From Cloeon dipterum (taxonomy: Eukaryota; Arthropoda; Insecta; Ephemeroptera; Baetidae), in the NCBI RefSeq assembly GCF_949628265.1, contig NC_088786.1, positions 26,061,681-26,125,680 of the forward strand: a DNA stretch of 64,000 bases, in the 5' to 3' direction. Within the stretch, counting starts at the first letter, position 1. Each line of letters opens with the position of its first letter. This document shows positions 12,385-26,072 of this stretch, one piece after another. The notes beneath the pieces were generated by a model. The model saw nothing but the letters and a program-made list of their open reading frames with translations. It had not been told where the DNA came from and ran no database searches. The translations under genes and the position numbers were made by a program.

Positions 12385-15300
12385 ATGCCCTGGTGCTCGT
12401 TTCCGTCCACCTGTTCCAAATATGCGGCTCTATCTCGCAGCATGAAAGAAGCATATGACGAGGGGGTGAGTCTTATTATTACTGTGCCGAGACTCCCACA
12501 CGCAGGCAGCTCCCGGCGCGCGGCAGTGTTTTATCGCGGCTCGGCGTGTGAACCACGCCGGCCGCCGAACGCATCGCAGCTAACTTAGTTAAAGCTCGCC
12601 GTCTGCGCGGCTATTATTATTTTCTCTCTCGCCGCAGATTCGTTTGCGCGATTTACGAGCCAGCGAATGACGAGGCCCGCGACCTGAATGCTGATTCGCG
12701 CCGATCACGCCCTGGTCACATAGACGCTTATTATTATTGTGCGGCCGTGCTCGGTGGCGTCCGTGGGACCCTTGCCAGAATTCACTCCTGGCCACGATAC
12801 CATCGGAAAGGAGGTGCAAGGCGCGCGGCCAGTTTCTTTCTGAAGACGCAATTGAAAAGTAGTGCTTATTTTGTGCGTGCGTGATGAAAGCTTTGGGTTT
12901 GATGTCGTCCGTCTGACTTAATTCACTTAAAAACACACACTCAGGTTTTCCAAGATGAAGACCCTGACACCTGAAGAGGTAAATTGAAAATACTGAGCAA
13001 ATATTTTTTGATGTGAAAAAATTATATGTTTTCATTTAAATAATTTCAAATTAATTCAAGCCTATTTTCAACTAACAAAAAATTTAAAATTTTCTCCGTG
13101 TTCTAAATCTTCTCAACTACGATTACCATTAAATTTATCAGAGTGTTTTTGTGCCATGGAAACCAGTAAGTATTGTGAAATAAATTACAATTTACATACA
13201 GCTGCTCAGCTCGGCTCGATGCCATAATTGTGAATCACAATATTTTAGCATTTGTTCACTTTCCCACGTAAATTTATGTGCTACGAGCGCTCTGCTTGCG
13301 ATATAAAACGACGTCTCAAAATACATTTTACGAAATAAATGCGTTCAGGAAATAAAGATTGTAAAGCATTATATTCTTCTTTGTGATTTGCTGAAAATTT
13401 TTCTCTTGAAATAAATCATGCTTAATAATCACTGAAAAAATGACAACAAAACTAGCAGAAATAATTTACACGAAGAGTAATATCCATTAATCTCTTGCTG
13501 TACTGATTTTTTAACCAAAATATTTTAATATAATTATGTCAAGTTGAAGCTAATATTCCAATTCTACTCGTCGCGCGAGAATTTTCGGATAAAATTCCCC
13601 ATAAAGAAAGATTTTATCATATTTTTAAATTGTTTTCGGCATTTATATTTTTGTTTGGCATTTTGCATTCGTGGTTATTTCTTTTTGTAAATATGTCAAA
13701 ATTACTAGCAATGAAAGAGCATAATTATGTCCAAAAACTTAAAATAACAACTATAATGGCGATATTTTTTAAGCATAAACCAAATTGAAATTTATTTTAT
13801 CTGTGAGACGAGTTGCGATTTTCCACAACAGTCATTTAAATCAATGAATAGTTTTAAATTCCCTTTTGAAATAGATTGGTTGTTCATGAATTTCTGTATA
13901 TTCAACAAAAAATTTATAACTTGAACCATTAGGTAAATTTTACTGTTTTACAATATCGAAAATGAAAATTTCTTGCAGAAAATCGGTGACGTTGAGGGTT
14001 GGGTGCGCGTTTTCGCGGGGCCCGAGTGCTCCAAATCGTTAGCTGAGGACGACCACGGCACCCTGGTGTCCGTGCAGACGCTGACCACGAGCGGCGACAT
14101 CTGCAGACGCTTCCTCGGCATGTCTCCTGACGCGACCCTGTGGGCGCAGTACGGTGCGGGGCCCAGCTGGAGACTCACCTCGTCCGAGGCTCCGCTGCTG
14201 CTGCAGGAGCTTTTCCTGCGAGCGCTTGGATACGACGACCCAGAGCGCAGGAAACGCATGGGAATTGACCCTGAACTCAGGCACCTTCTCAGATTCCACA
14301 CGGGTAATGTGGAAAACTTTATAAGGAATTCCACTTGTGAAGAGAGAGATAAATTTATGTTAAATTCAAATTAATAAATTAACTTGATTTATTTCTTGGG
14401 GAATGCATGAAAAGTTGTTCATCTTTGTTTAATTAACAAATTAAAATTTTGTCTTTAACATCTTTTACAGGGCCTGCTGAGCCTCAGGGTCCCATGCCTT
14501 CGTTGCTTGGCTTTCCCAGAGCAGCTCGGTTATTCGTGTTGAAAGGTCTCGTGGTGCCTCGGTGGAGAAGACGCGCAATCGCCCTCCTCGGTTCGCGACT
14601 CCTCCTTTTCCCAGGTGAATATCATATGATTAATTCAGAGGACGGTGCTTGCTTCCTCTTATCCATTCATAAACTCGAGTTTGATTGCTGGCTATAATGC
14701 TCTGAACCGTGCTGGCAGTGCGCAATGAGGCCGAAAATTGTGCGTAGTTTCCGAGGCGTGCTTCCCCCTTTCACAGTGAGGGGGATGATAATTTTAACCG
14801 CTTCCGCTCTTTTCACCTCGCGTCACGTTTATCTCCTCGAGCACAGGACGCAAGATGTTTGCACAGGGTGAAAGATTGTGCCGCGGACGGATGCGTGCAT
14901 ATGGTGAGAAAAAACGGAAAGCACGACTTGAAACCACTCGAAACTTATTTGGTCACACAGCCGGAACACTTTTTATCTGACTGTGTGTTAGCTTCAAAAT
15001 TAGAACTAGTTTTTCTATATAATTAACAGTATTCATTTTAATAAATGATTCCATAGTAGGATTTAAAGAAAATGAGGTGGGTGAAAAACAAAGAAGTAGA
15101 AATACTTTGTTACGAGGTTGAATGAAGGAACAAACCCAATAAATTTTAAATGGGTTGATGAAATTTTTCCCATCCTGTCTATTTGTTTCGTTACCTTTTA
15201 CAAAAGTTTTATTTCACCATCAGAACAAATTGGCATTCCTTTTTGCGTCGTAAATATCCGTTCAAGGAGAAACCAAGCATAATTAATTATAAGGACGTGT

Positions 15301-18300
15301 GTGAGTTTACATAAAATTAAAATAAATAAACGACTTTTTTAATAAGTAAAAATTATATAATTAGGATTTATTAAACTGCAAAATTGAAAGACCAGCATTA
15401 AATACAGTGACACATATATACGATTTAGGTATTCTAATCGAGCGAGCAAAACCTAAACGTAAAATATGCAACTTGCGTTTCACCCACAACAAGCAATTGC
15501 CTACATTCAAACTTTGATGTTCATTTTATATCAACCGCTATTTTCTATCGGTTCTGTTTGCACTAAAATTTCGATCGAACCTCATTTATTGTCCTTAAAA
15601 AATTTTTCAAAAAGAGGACGACAAAAATAGGAAATTTCTTGTAATGTAAAACAGATGCTGGAGCGGATCCAGAATTGGAACTGGAGTTGACAGGCGGACG
15701 TGTGGAGGCGCAGGTGCCGCGGGGAGGGTGCCTAGTGCTCAGGGTCGTCCCCTGCGAGCAGGAGATTGGTACCAACAACCTCTCTGGAGCCGCGGCAAAC
15801 AACAAGGTCGCTGCCGGCAACAAGCAGCAGCAGCAGGCGCTCTTCCTTGGCTTCCAGGGCGAAACCGAGCGTGACCTGTGGCTGGCTTGGCTGACCAAGG
15901 TAATTATACCACAAGAATTTTTACAGAAGCACCATCATCGATCGCTTATCTAATAATTAACGCATAATGGGGTATGGGGTGTACTGTTATAGAAGAGTTA
16001 CTGATGCAAGAAATTTTCAACATTTTTTGGAACATTTTATAAAGAACAACCCAAAATGGTTTGTAAAAATTCTTTAAGTAATGCAATGGAAGATCAAGAC
16101 AGGAGGGAGATAAAAAAAATAGATTTGGGAGTTCTTAATTGTCATCCTAAATGTGCATAATTTGGTCATCTTTCGCCATCTGGTGAATCATCTTTTCCCC
16201 TTTCTTCTAAATATTTTAAAGAAATTATACCGTCCATATTTGACAATATCTTCAAAATCTTCTTTGTGGATAAAAATGAGTATCCTAAACTGGGTTTGCA
16301 AAAATCTGCATTTTCTGGAAACCCCCGACTGCATTGCAAAAAAATGGCGGGGTTTCCTGCAATGTTGGAAATATTCCGATGCACGTATGATTTTTAGTAA
16401 ATTTATGAATATTTCGTGATGGACAGCAAAAAAATAATTAAAAAAATCAACATGTGGTTAGGGAATTAAAAAAATCAACGGAGAAAATTACATTTAAAAG
16501 AATTTTCAGCCTCGCTGTCATATTTGGTTACAAAATAAAAACGCGGAAACCCCCGGATTGGAAGGGTTTTTTTTCTGGCCGGTGCTTTTTCCGCAAAATC
16601 CATTTGTGCATTTTAGCACATTTCAAAAATTGGCGAATCATGCATAGAGGAATAAAATGGCATTTGTATTGTTTTTATTCCCGCTAGCATTTATAAACAA
16701 CTGTCAAAATGAGATTGTTTCACAGCAAATCCATAGTTGGAAAAACGCATTAATTTTTTGTTTAATTTTTAATTACTATTGTTTATCTAAATAAAAACAT
16801 CTCAATAATATTTTTCGCATGGTAAAAACAACCGTGAAACTCGAATCAGCGGTCAAAAGGCGTCTCGGACACTCCCAAGGAAAGCTGTTAACACTTAATT
16901 TTTTCATTTCGTGGCAACAAAGCTGCCGTTGTTAGACAACAATGGTTCCTCGCCTCGTGATTGCTACTTCCCTCTCGTTATGAGTCGTCCGCTGGCAGAT
17001 AATGAAGCGTGTGTGCACGGCGCGCGGTAGACATGCCGCGGTGAGCACGGAAAAGACAGCCAAGCCAGACAGTGCGGCTGCTGGGGATGAATGCACTGCC
17101 TTGCATAAAATAAATGTAAATAACGCACGCGATGCACGCTCGCTCCTCACACTAAACTTGGCCATTGGTCGGAGAGCCGCGCGGGCCGACTCGAGCGTGA
17201 CACTAGTTTATTTTTCGAGGCCCATCATCCAACGCACGGCGACCGGGGGAAGCGAGCGAGCGAGCTAGCAAGCAGCACCAACCAACTTCCTCTCGCGCGT
17301 GCTCGCGCACCGGAGCAGAAGAGAGTTCTCTCGCGGGTGACTCAATTCAATTTGGACGAGTCGCCGTCGTGACTTGGTGCTCGTAAGTGCGCTTGGGGCT
17401 CATGCTCCCGTGTTGTTTCGCCTCTTGGGTGTTTCCCGTGTGTCCCACGATGTGCTGTTGAAACAAACCGAAGGGTTGCGTCCATTCCATTGGTTCGGTG
17501 CCAGCGAGATATGGAGATGGATTCTTTGGAGGTGCACGTCGTCGACACCTTCGACGAGGAGGAAGAAGAGGAAGAAGACACCTCACGCTACAACGACGAT
17601 GTGATATATATTTTTATTTAAAATTTTTGTATTCTTTCTATCAAATTTAGAGAAAAGTTAAAAATTTAGACCGGAATTCGCTGTGGATGGAAAGCTAGCG
17701 TAATCCTCCCTAATCCGAATGAATTCGTCGTTGCAACGCAAGAGAATCAAATGAAGGCGCAAATCTGCCCGCACTCAACCCCAAATATTGCTCGGATTCT
17801 CCCATAGGAACTGTAATGCGAGCCAATGGCTTGGTTAGAAAATTAAAGAACAAAAACAATATATGTAAAAATAAGATTACCAGAAGGGATTTATTTTTTT
17901 GTTTCCTCAGGGCATACGAGTTTTGAAAAATCAATTTTAAAAGAGATTTTTTATGGCAATCGTTTTAAAATCGAATTTTATAGCTATCATAAGATCAATT
18001 ATGATGAGCTTTTAATTGGTAGCCTGTATTTGACGAGACGAATCAACCCATGCTGCCAAGTATGAAGAAATTGTTCCTATATAATGGATTATGGCTGAAA
18101 AAATCTCAATCAGATCATTAATTTAGCTTTATGAATTTCCTGATGAAATACAAACATATCAAATTTCATTTTTAGCTTGTACAATGTGTGCAGTTTTCAC
18201 ATTTACAATAAGTTTTACAAAACCTGATGGACAAATTTTGGATTTTTTAAAAAATATTTTCGAAAAATCTATTCATCTTATCAATTATCTAACAAAATTA

Positions 18301-21300
18301 ATTAAAATACAATATTCACAAATTTCTCGTAATTAGGGGCTTCCCATCTGAGAAAAAGAAAAATGACAATTTTTTTAAAGATGTTGACTTATTTGCAACC
18401 CTAATTGAGGCTCTGTAAATCACTAATAATTTTTAAACTGAAAAGTTTTAACCACTTCAATTTGAGTTCATGCCAGAGGCTACACGAATCCAATCAGATC
18501 GCTAAAGTTAGTAGAGCTCTTAAGAGTTTGCTTGTTCTTAAAATTAGGTTATTTATGGGAAATGTGGATTTTCTACTGAAAAATAGATGTATTCATAAAT
18601 GCACGATTTATGAGGTGTAAAACGTAACTTTAAATCGATGCTACCGTTGAATTTACAGTAAGAAAACGTCTATAATTTCGAGAGAACATGTTCAATTATT
18701 ACTCTATATCAATTTGTGTATCGTTATCTTGGCAAGACGTTCCAGATGAGATAACTTTTATCCTCCAGCCACTTAGCAAGCAGAAGAAAGGCAGGCTAAA
18801 GGAATTAATTAAATATTTCGGTTGCAAAATCAATTATTATAAAGAAATGTTAGAAACAATGCAATTAGACAGAGTTGGATGATGTTAGGTAATTTGCCGG
18901 ACATGACGTTGAAATATCATAAGATTTTCGAAACGCTCTATTGTTTCACTCAGGCCGCGATGCTATATGAGAGAAAGGCATAAGTAATTTACATGATTTT
19001 TCTCTTCACGCCCGGTTTGTCATCCGAATCGAAAAATCCTCTCGCTTGTTCGCTCGCTCACATTTGAATGAGTGCCTTTTGCGTGTGCAGGCGTGCGACC
19101 CGCAGCAGCAGCAGCAGCAACAGCAGGATCTGTCTGCCGAGGACATCTCTCCGCAGGATTTGACCGCAGAGTCGCGTTTGTGCCTCGCCCGCAGCGGCCT
19201 CCGCAGCCTGCCGGCGCAGCTGCTCTGCGGACCGCGGCTCACGGTGCTCGACATCAGGGATAACCTGCTCACCGAACTGCCCAATGACATTTGGAGGCTC
19301 AAAGGGTGAGTTTCTCTCTGCATTTTCGCATGAAACTTTTAAACCTTTATTTGAACAATTGAAACCCATGGAAAATAAAATTCATACCAGTTACTGTTGC
19401 TTTAAAAACGAATCTGCGTGAAGCTCCTGGAGAGTGCTAAAAATGGTATAAAGTTGTGTATCTGCGTTTTGAACAAAATGAACGTTAAAAATATTTGTGA
19501 ATTTAAAAATGTTAAATATTTAATAATTATTCATTTAACGCTTATTTTGTCACATGTATATATTTTATTATCAATCAAAATTGCCTTGACAAACAAGTAG
19601 TGCTGATGATCGTTCTTGATTTTTGCTCGCCCTTTTGCTCTGGCTAATTCACGCATCCTCTTCCAATTATTTCTGCTTAATGCACAACAATTAAGCGAGC
19701 GTGTAGGAAAATGCCACCGTCGCGTCTCCATGAAAGGCATCCGCTTCGCTTTCAAAGTTTTGCCTCACCTGTTCTGAAGGTCGCGCCCCTAATTCATATT
19801 TTCCTTCTGCTTAAACATGCTGTTCACTCATTGTGTGCCGAGAGTGTTAGGTTATTTGATACAGTTCATGGTTCTCGGCGACGCGCTGCCATTGCCCAAC
19901 ACAATTACGAGTTTCTTTCGCAGCCCACTTTCGCTCGACAAATTAAACTATAGCCGCACACAATTACTTCTATTGGCTTGAATTTTTTTGCTAAACGGTT
20001 AAGTAAAATGCATTTTTTTCTATTTGAAATTAAAAGAATACACTTTTTTCTTGCAACCGATCAAATTCATCTGTGTTTTTCGTATCAGCAAAAAGATACG
20101 CCAATTTGATCCGTGTATTGTCTCGTGTCAAGATCGCACTCTACTCCTTTCAGCATACGAAATCGAGCACAGGGCTACTGACTATTAACAGTTGGCGTCC
20201 AAAAATGCTGTGCATGTGGAATAAATGATATCCGCTGTGCACAGTCAGTGCACACCATAATAGTGGCCTCAGCTGTATTTTTTCATTTCGACTAGCAGAG
20301 AAAGCACAATAAAAGCGGATGAATTAATTATGAGGCTTTTTAGAATTACTCTAGCGTCAGTACAACAATCGCTTTAATTGCAACTCCAGCGACTGTGAAC
20401 TTGGCGAAAATGCTTATCGCCTGCGATCTTTTTTAAGCTCTGTTTTGGCTTTGGCCGTCAATCTTTATTATGATTTCGAAAAATGACTTTTCAGTTTGCA
20501 AGAAATGCGATTGGATAGAAACGCCCTGCGGGAATTGCCAGATGGCCTGGTGCAGCTGCACGATTTGCACACCCTTTCGGCTGCGCAAAACCGGATCACC
20601 ACCCTTCCAGCCGGACTCTTGGGCCACATGGAAGCGCTCAGATCACTCGTGAGTGAGAGAAAGCACACTTTATGCGTCAGTGGATGCAGAAAATGCCTTC
20701 ATATACGTATTATTTCCATCGTTTCGCAAGAAAGGAAATTCAAATAAGTACAGCGTGAAATTTTTGACAGGTCTATTTTACATCTATTATTCGTAATAGA
20801 GAAACTCAATTATAGCGATAGTTTTTTTCTGGTGGTAAACAGTCTGATAGCTTGATTTTTCGATTCAAATAATTTAAAAACATTTTATTCTCCAAATTAA
20901 TTTAAATTTGTTCGTTAGTCACATAAATTTTGTGGTTTTAAAACCCAACGAATTACTCTTGATCTTAATTCAAAATTTGTTTATTTTATTTCAAATAATG
21001 TTTGTTTTTATTTTTTATTCGTAGCTAAATATAAAAAATGTTTCGGGTGATAGCAAATTTTATTTGGATTGATGCAGAAACTTTATGAATATTGGTGTAA
21101 AAGTAACACCAAGTCCTGTTGACCTATTGCAAAATTTTTTTATTTGAGTAAGCTTACACCCATTCGTGCAACCACATAAGCACATCGAATATTTTAACGC
21201 ACGACACTGTAACGCGTTGTGATTAACAATTTACTATTCTCTCTCAAAATTTAAATCCGTGGAAAAGTTTTGGGCTGTTAAAGCACTAACAAACTTTAAA

Positions 21301-24300
21301 AATTGTTTCACCACCTCAGACGCCTGTATAATTGTCCAGTCAGCTGTCACTGAAAATCGTGGAAAAGCCAGCAACCGACTTAATAATCTCGCGGCTTGGA
21401 CCTCAATAAAAACATATTAAGGCCCAACAAGAGAAATCGATATTGTGAAAATATACTTTGATTTAAAAATTACCCTAGTAGCTCAAAATAATTTATGTGC
21501 GTATTTAAACTTTTTCCCAACAGACTCTCAACAGCAATTTGCTTGAAGCCGCCGCTGTGAGTGCAGCGGCCCAAAAGCCCATCCGCGAAAATGGCCATGC
21601 GAATGAAGGGGATGGAGTAGAATCGTTGGGGCCCCTCAGTCACGTCGATCTGAGGGGCAACTCGCTGTGCGGCTCGATTGTTTTGGCGGACTATGGAGTA
21701 TGTCATTATTTGTATTTTTCTCTTTTATTTTGAGCTTATGTCGGACCTTTTAAAGGCGTTGACCTCTCTAGACGTAAGTTTCAACAAAGTACAAAGCCTG
21801 GACTTGGCTGCCCTGGAGCAACTGCGGCGGTTGCATTGTGCCAGCAATGAGTTGCGGCACTTGGCTCTTAGCGGCAGGAGCTTGGAAGTGTTGGTTGCGC
21901 CAAATAACAGTGAGCTTTATTTAGAATGAGTGTGATTGTTAATTTTAACTGAATATTGCAATTGTGATAGAATTGCAGATGGTTCAAGTCGAGCCGCCAC
22001 CATCAAGACTGCAAGAGCTTGATCTTTCAAGGTGAGGATAATTATAATTTAAAATCACAAAACACTCGGGAATTTATTTGCAAAGTTTCTTAAAAATGAA
22101 GATGGTCATCAGTGAGAGTGAGAACCGCTTGCAAGCACGACGAATGTTTTTATTTCTAATTTAATAAAGAAAACGAAACGTTGCAGAAACGAGCTGACGA
22201 TGATGCCGTCATGGTTAGTTGAGTGCCGCGGCTTATCTAGCATTGATGTCTCTCACAACCAACTTACATCACTGCCAGAAGTCGTGTTTCTCTTGCCGCA
22301 TTTGCACACGATGCAGGTACGTACAAAAATGAAAGTCGCGACTTCACTTGTTTTTTTAATACCGATTTCACGCCTCTTTGCAGGCAGGGCACAATTCCCT
22401 ACGGAGTCTGCCCACGATTCAGAACGCAAATCTTTCCCTGCAAATTCTGCGCCTCCAGAGCAATGCTCTCACTGCTCTTCCTCCGCACCTGCTCAACTGT
22501 TGCAATAGGTAAATTTGATCGTCTAATTTAGAGAAATAATTCGAAAAGGTTGAATAATTGCGGCTTCCAGGTTAGTTGAGCTGAACTTAAGTAGCAACAG
22601 ACTGATGGTGATTTTCGACGACACTGGCAGCCAGTTGAAAGCTCTCCGCCGCCTGATGGCCTCCTACAACCAACTCGGCGACGCTGCGCTCCGTCAAATC
22701 GCGCGTTTGCCCAATCTGAAAGCTCTTCACCTGGCTTATAACAGAATCACGCAAATCCCTGCCATGTACGCATAACAATCACCGATCGTAATCTTCTGTA
22801 AAATACACGTGCTTTCTATTTTCCCAGATGCATCGATTCTTGGTCAGAGATTCAGGAATTGGTGCTCTCCGGCAATCACTTGATCTCGCTGCCAGAGAGC
22901 ATTACGAGCTTGAGGAAGCTGCAAGTTCTGCGCATGCACTCGAATCAAATAAGGAGTTGTCCTACCGTGAATCAAATGCTTTCGCTTAAGGTACGCGATT
23001 TTTGAATCTCATTTGGGGGCATGAAGTGCTAACGAAATTTATTTACCAGGTTTTAGATTTATCGCACAACAAATTGGAACAAATAGATCTGGCCCGCTTG
23101 GCTCCACCAGGTCTGCAATGCCTCGATATCAGCTGCAACCACAGACTCCACGTCGATCCTAGCCACTTCAATCAGTACAGGTGCGGAGATTTATTTTTTA
23201 ATTATTTGTTGGTCTCAGTGGTCGATTAAAAACTTTTATATAGGTCGAAACGCGCTATGAGTTTGGTAGACACGAGCGGCCAAAACAGGAGCTGCCTCCC
23301 AATGTCCCCGTACCACGAGGCCGCTGCCCTCGAGCTTCCCTGGACACTAGGGTTTGCAGACGGAGGCGCCTGGTCTAGGTCCGAAATTAAATAACTCTCA
23401 AATCGCAAGGGATACAAACTGTCACGCTTCATAGATTTCCAATATGCCAACTGCGCCTGCCAGCCTTCTGCAACACAGAAGCTCTGCTAGGAATTTTTGA
23501 AGGGAGTGGCGCGTCCGGGCCGGAAGTTGCGAAACTGCTGGCACAATCCGTGCCCAGGCTGCTGTTGGAAGAGAGGACCCTGCCCGATACAGCGCACGAA
23601 TACATGAAGTACACGATTCTGTCGGCCCACAGGTGAGTGAGGCAGTCGTGCAAAGCAGGTTGCATAATACGTCCAACGGGCAGGCGCTGATACCGTCCCA
23701 TATTTTCAAATTTAATTTAATTTTTCCTTCCTTTATACACAATTTTCCGGCACGTCATTATTATTATTTACATTAAATTTAGAGGTCTCAGCCGTGAGAT
23801 TTAAGGCGGCTGCGGGACCAGCGTAGTCGAATTTTTTGTGGTGCTGGTGCGGCTGACAATAGTTTTAACGTGAAGTTTAATAGTGCTTAACGGCACAAAG
23901 GGCCAGGAGACATTATTTTTTCCTGCATTTTTTAAATTTTTGACCCATTTTCACCGGCGGCTGGCGCAGCTTAGCCAGATTCACGGCGGCTGCCCACGTG
24001 ACTCAAAATTTTCTGGCTGGCGCGGCTGGCTGAGACTTCTATTTCAATTATATTTCAGAGAGTTGCGTCAAAAGGGCCAGCTGAGCGGTGCAAACGCGGT
24101 CATGTGCCACATCTCGCGGCCGTCGCCTGCCAAGCCGTACATCTTGCGGGTGGCAAGCGTCGGCCCGCAGGGCGTACTCCTCGCCCGAATCGGCGGCTCG
24201 TGCGCGCGCCTTACCAAGTCGGCGCCTCACTCGGAGCCAAACAGGGTGCTTGGCCAGTCGGCCGAATTTCCACTCGTCATTCCTGACCCCTTCGTCACCG

Positions 24301-25564
24301 AGGTCATCCTCGGAGAGACCGATCAGTTTATCATCGGCGCCTCTGAGAGGTCGGTGATCGCTTTTTTTCGTTCCGAGATGGTGGCTTATTTTATGTTTTG
24401 ATAAAAAGGTTTTGGGAGTATGTGCCAGAAGAAGAGGCAGTCCGAGAAGTGGCAGCTTCGCTTGGAACTTCTCGCGGCAGCAAAGAGGCTAACACTGCCG
24501 CCAAAAGATTGGTGGACCTGGCCCAAGGTTACGGCTGCACCAACTCGATCAGCGTGATGGTTTTGAGTTTGCTCGGTGAGGGTCTCAGACCATCAAGCCA
24601 AAGCGTCAGAGTAAGTTAATAGTTAAAATTTGTCTCATTAATATACTGTATTTAGAATTCATTCTCTTTCAAAACATAATGTTTCTTGTTCTTCTCTATT
24701 CTAAAACGTAATAGTTTTTTTATCGTTTCTCCTTGGTAGATTTGCTGACTGATCCCTCTCCTTTTTTTAAAATTAAAACGCAGGTTGTTACTCCAGGCGA
24801 AGCATTCCTAGCCCAAGCGAGATCATCGCCGAGCGGTCAGAGTGCAGAGGACGACCCTCATTTGGAGCACCTAAGCAGTGCAAGCAGTTCACACAGGTTT
24901 GCAATTCTAGTGCTTACCTTAATAATACTAAAAAGTGAACCTGAACGGTTTTAAGTTTGAGCATATTTTTTTAGTTTTTTGTCAATCTCCAATCAAGATG
25001 CACTTCATAAGGCAATTTAATATTCATCTTGCTAGCGTGCCCTTGTCGAGATTCGCCACGCTGCCAGGATTTTCTGACATGGGCGGAGACGCCGAGGACG
25101 AGTGGACAGACACAGGATCTTGCGCGGCAACCTCCGCAGGACCGGAGCAGCTCAGGTGCTGGGAATACATGCTGGAGAAAAACAGCCGGGTGCTCTTCGA
25201 CAGAGACTTGCAGGCCCTGCGGCCCACTCTACCAAGGGTGGGGAAAGGCGGATCGGACATTTCAAGCGTAAGGCTCATTTTGACGCACACGAGGAGAAAA
25301 CTAATTGAAGTCCATTTTTCATAGCTGAAAGGATCTCTGCGCAACAGGGTGATGTATACCGGCCACAACGCCGCGTACTTTGGCTCATTGCAACGCCTAC
25401 TGCCAACGTTGACGAAGGAAACGGCAAGAAAGTCACCTGGGTTTATAAGAGCCCCTTCAGCCGAGATGCTGCAGTATGTGCCAGAGGAGGACTTTGGGGA
25501 GATGGACCCTTTGCAGTGCGGCAGAATGCAGCGATATTGGGGGGTTGCCACGACTGAACTGTGA
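12385..25564 (+). CDS. Phlpp: PHLPP: PH domain leucine-rich repeat protein phosphatase
   Basis: In other animals PHLPP dephosphorylates AGC kinases such as Akt and PKC. Exons: 12385-12465, 13979-14303, 14471-14614, 15655-15899, 19091-19305, 20495-20648, 21524-21697, 21756-21909, 21971-22031, 22187-22316, 22384-22508, 22571-22765, 22828-22990, 23050-23180, 23244-23378, 23435-23632, 24059-24349, 24409-24610, 24784-24896, 25036-25267, 25325-25564; in frame, about 1,235 residues. Domains: Ras-association-like N terminus (28-135), PH domain (about 145-265, ending DLWLAWLTK), polyQ (near 270), LRRs (about 290-765), PP2C-like domain (about 770-1040), and a low-complexity tail. The first exon is chosen because its ATG frame and strong GTGAGT donor match phase 0; Met at 12442 is an alternative start. 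Three PP2C metal-ligand positions are substituted (Glu833, Glu977, Asn1019), so activity is uncertain. The donor at 23379 (GTCCGA) is weak. Confidence 0.88.
12466..13978 (+). other. PHLPP intron 1
   Basis: This is the intron between the candidate first exon and the Ras-association-like exon. Its first 550 bp are CpG-richer and contain open frames on both strands, including a 148-codon one on the minus strand at 12589-13035 that has no family signature. The rest is AT-rich and without signal. Confidence 0.5.
16317..16358. repeat. Small GC-core inverted repeat in PHLPP intron 4
   Basis: GGAAACCCCCG at 16317 is mirrored by CGGGGTTTCC about 20 bp further on, giving a 10-bp stem. The same GGAAACCCCCG word recurs near 16548. 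The surrounding 400 bp are unusual for this AT-rich intron and may be a decayed short element. It is noncoding. Confidence 0.35.
17511..17600 (+). CDS. Candidate alternative first exon of PHLPP
   Basis: An ATG at 17511 opens 30 codons starting MEMDSLEVHVVDTF and continuing into a run of seven acidic residues. The frame ends exactly at a GT (GAT|GTGATA) in phase 0, which matches the phase-0 acceptor of the LRR exon at 19091. Splicing would give a PHLPP without the Ras-association-like and PH regions. The donor is only moderate and no transcript evidence is available, so this is an inference from phase and the surrounding CpG-rich DNA. Confidence 0.3.
19103..19128 (+). repeat. CAG/CAA microsatellite encoding polyglutamine in PHLPP
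   Basis: A CAG-rich run with one CAA encodes eight glutamines at the start of the first LRR exon. It lies just after the splice junction with the PH exon. Length polymorphism between alleles is plausible. Confidence 0.8.
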
Positions 25565-26072
25565 TGTACAATAGTGGACTATTAATTATAATATTATTTT
25601 TTTCCTCGTCAAGGAAATAGCAATTGCTGGCCCACAATTCCCAAGCAATTTTCTTCCGGTAGTTTGATATCAAAATAAAGATGACAGAATTAAAAAAATT
25701 GAAAATATTCATTTTGAAAGACTTTTAATTATCCTGATTAGCCCATGCTTAAATAGTAGGAAAACGGTGAATCACTGAATTTCTCAGCATTGCTGCTGAA
25801 TGATTAATACATTTATGAAATAAGTCGTTAAAGATGAGCAATTTTTGTCTGATAGCTAAATACTGGGAAGATTTATCAAGTTGGTTGAGCTCTGATTTTA
25901 GAACCCCATTGGTGGCTGTTGGGAATTAATATTTTAGTTATAAGCCAATGTAGGTCAGAAAATATAAACATGATAATCTTTTTAAGTAAAACGCATGTTT
26001 AATTTGTATTAAATTATGTACACTGAAAAGATTCCATTTGACCACAACCCTATTTCGGATTTGGAAATGCGA
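25565..26072. other. Spacer between convergent PHLPP and ASCC3
   Basis: About 500 bp of AT-rich DNA separate the two stop codons. It must hold both 3' UTRs. An AATAAA at about 25673 lies 110 bp after the PHLPP stop and is a reasonable polyadenylation signal. No gene is visible. Confidence 0.5.

Larger units (their letters stand above)
15900..19090 (+). other. Large PHLPP intron 4 containing a CpG-rich island
   Basis: This 3.2 kb intron separates the PH exons from the LRR exons; most other introns of the gene are under 300 bp. AT-rich flanks surround a CpG-rich block at about 16.95-17.60 kb with a GAGC tandem repeat near 17255. A small inverted repeat lies at 16317-16358. The CpG block and the ATG at 17511 suggest an internal promoter. 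Confidence 0.5.

Noticed and set aside
12589-13035. 148-codon open frame on the minus strand
   Set aside because: GC-rich sequence in PHLPP intron 1; the translation has no family motif, no splice partners and a composition like other chance frames here.
23883-24401. 172-codon plus-strand frame starting at 23883
   Set aside because: Only 24059-24349 is PHLPP exon; the upstream part is intron with no homology.
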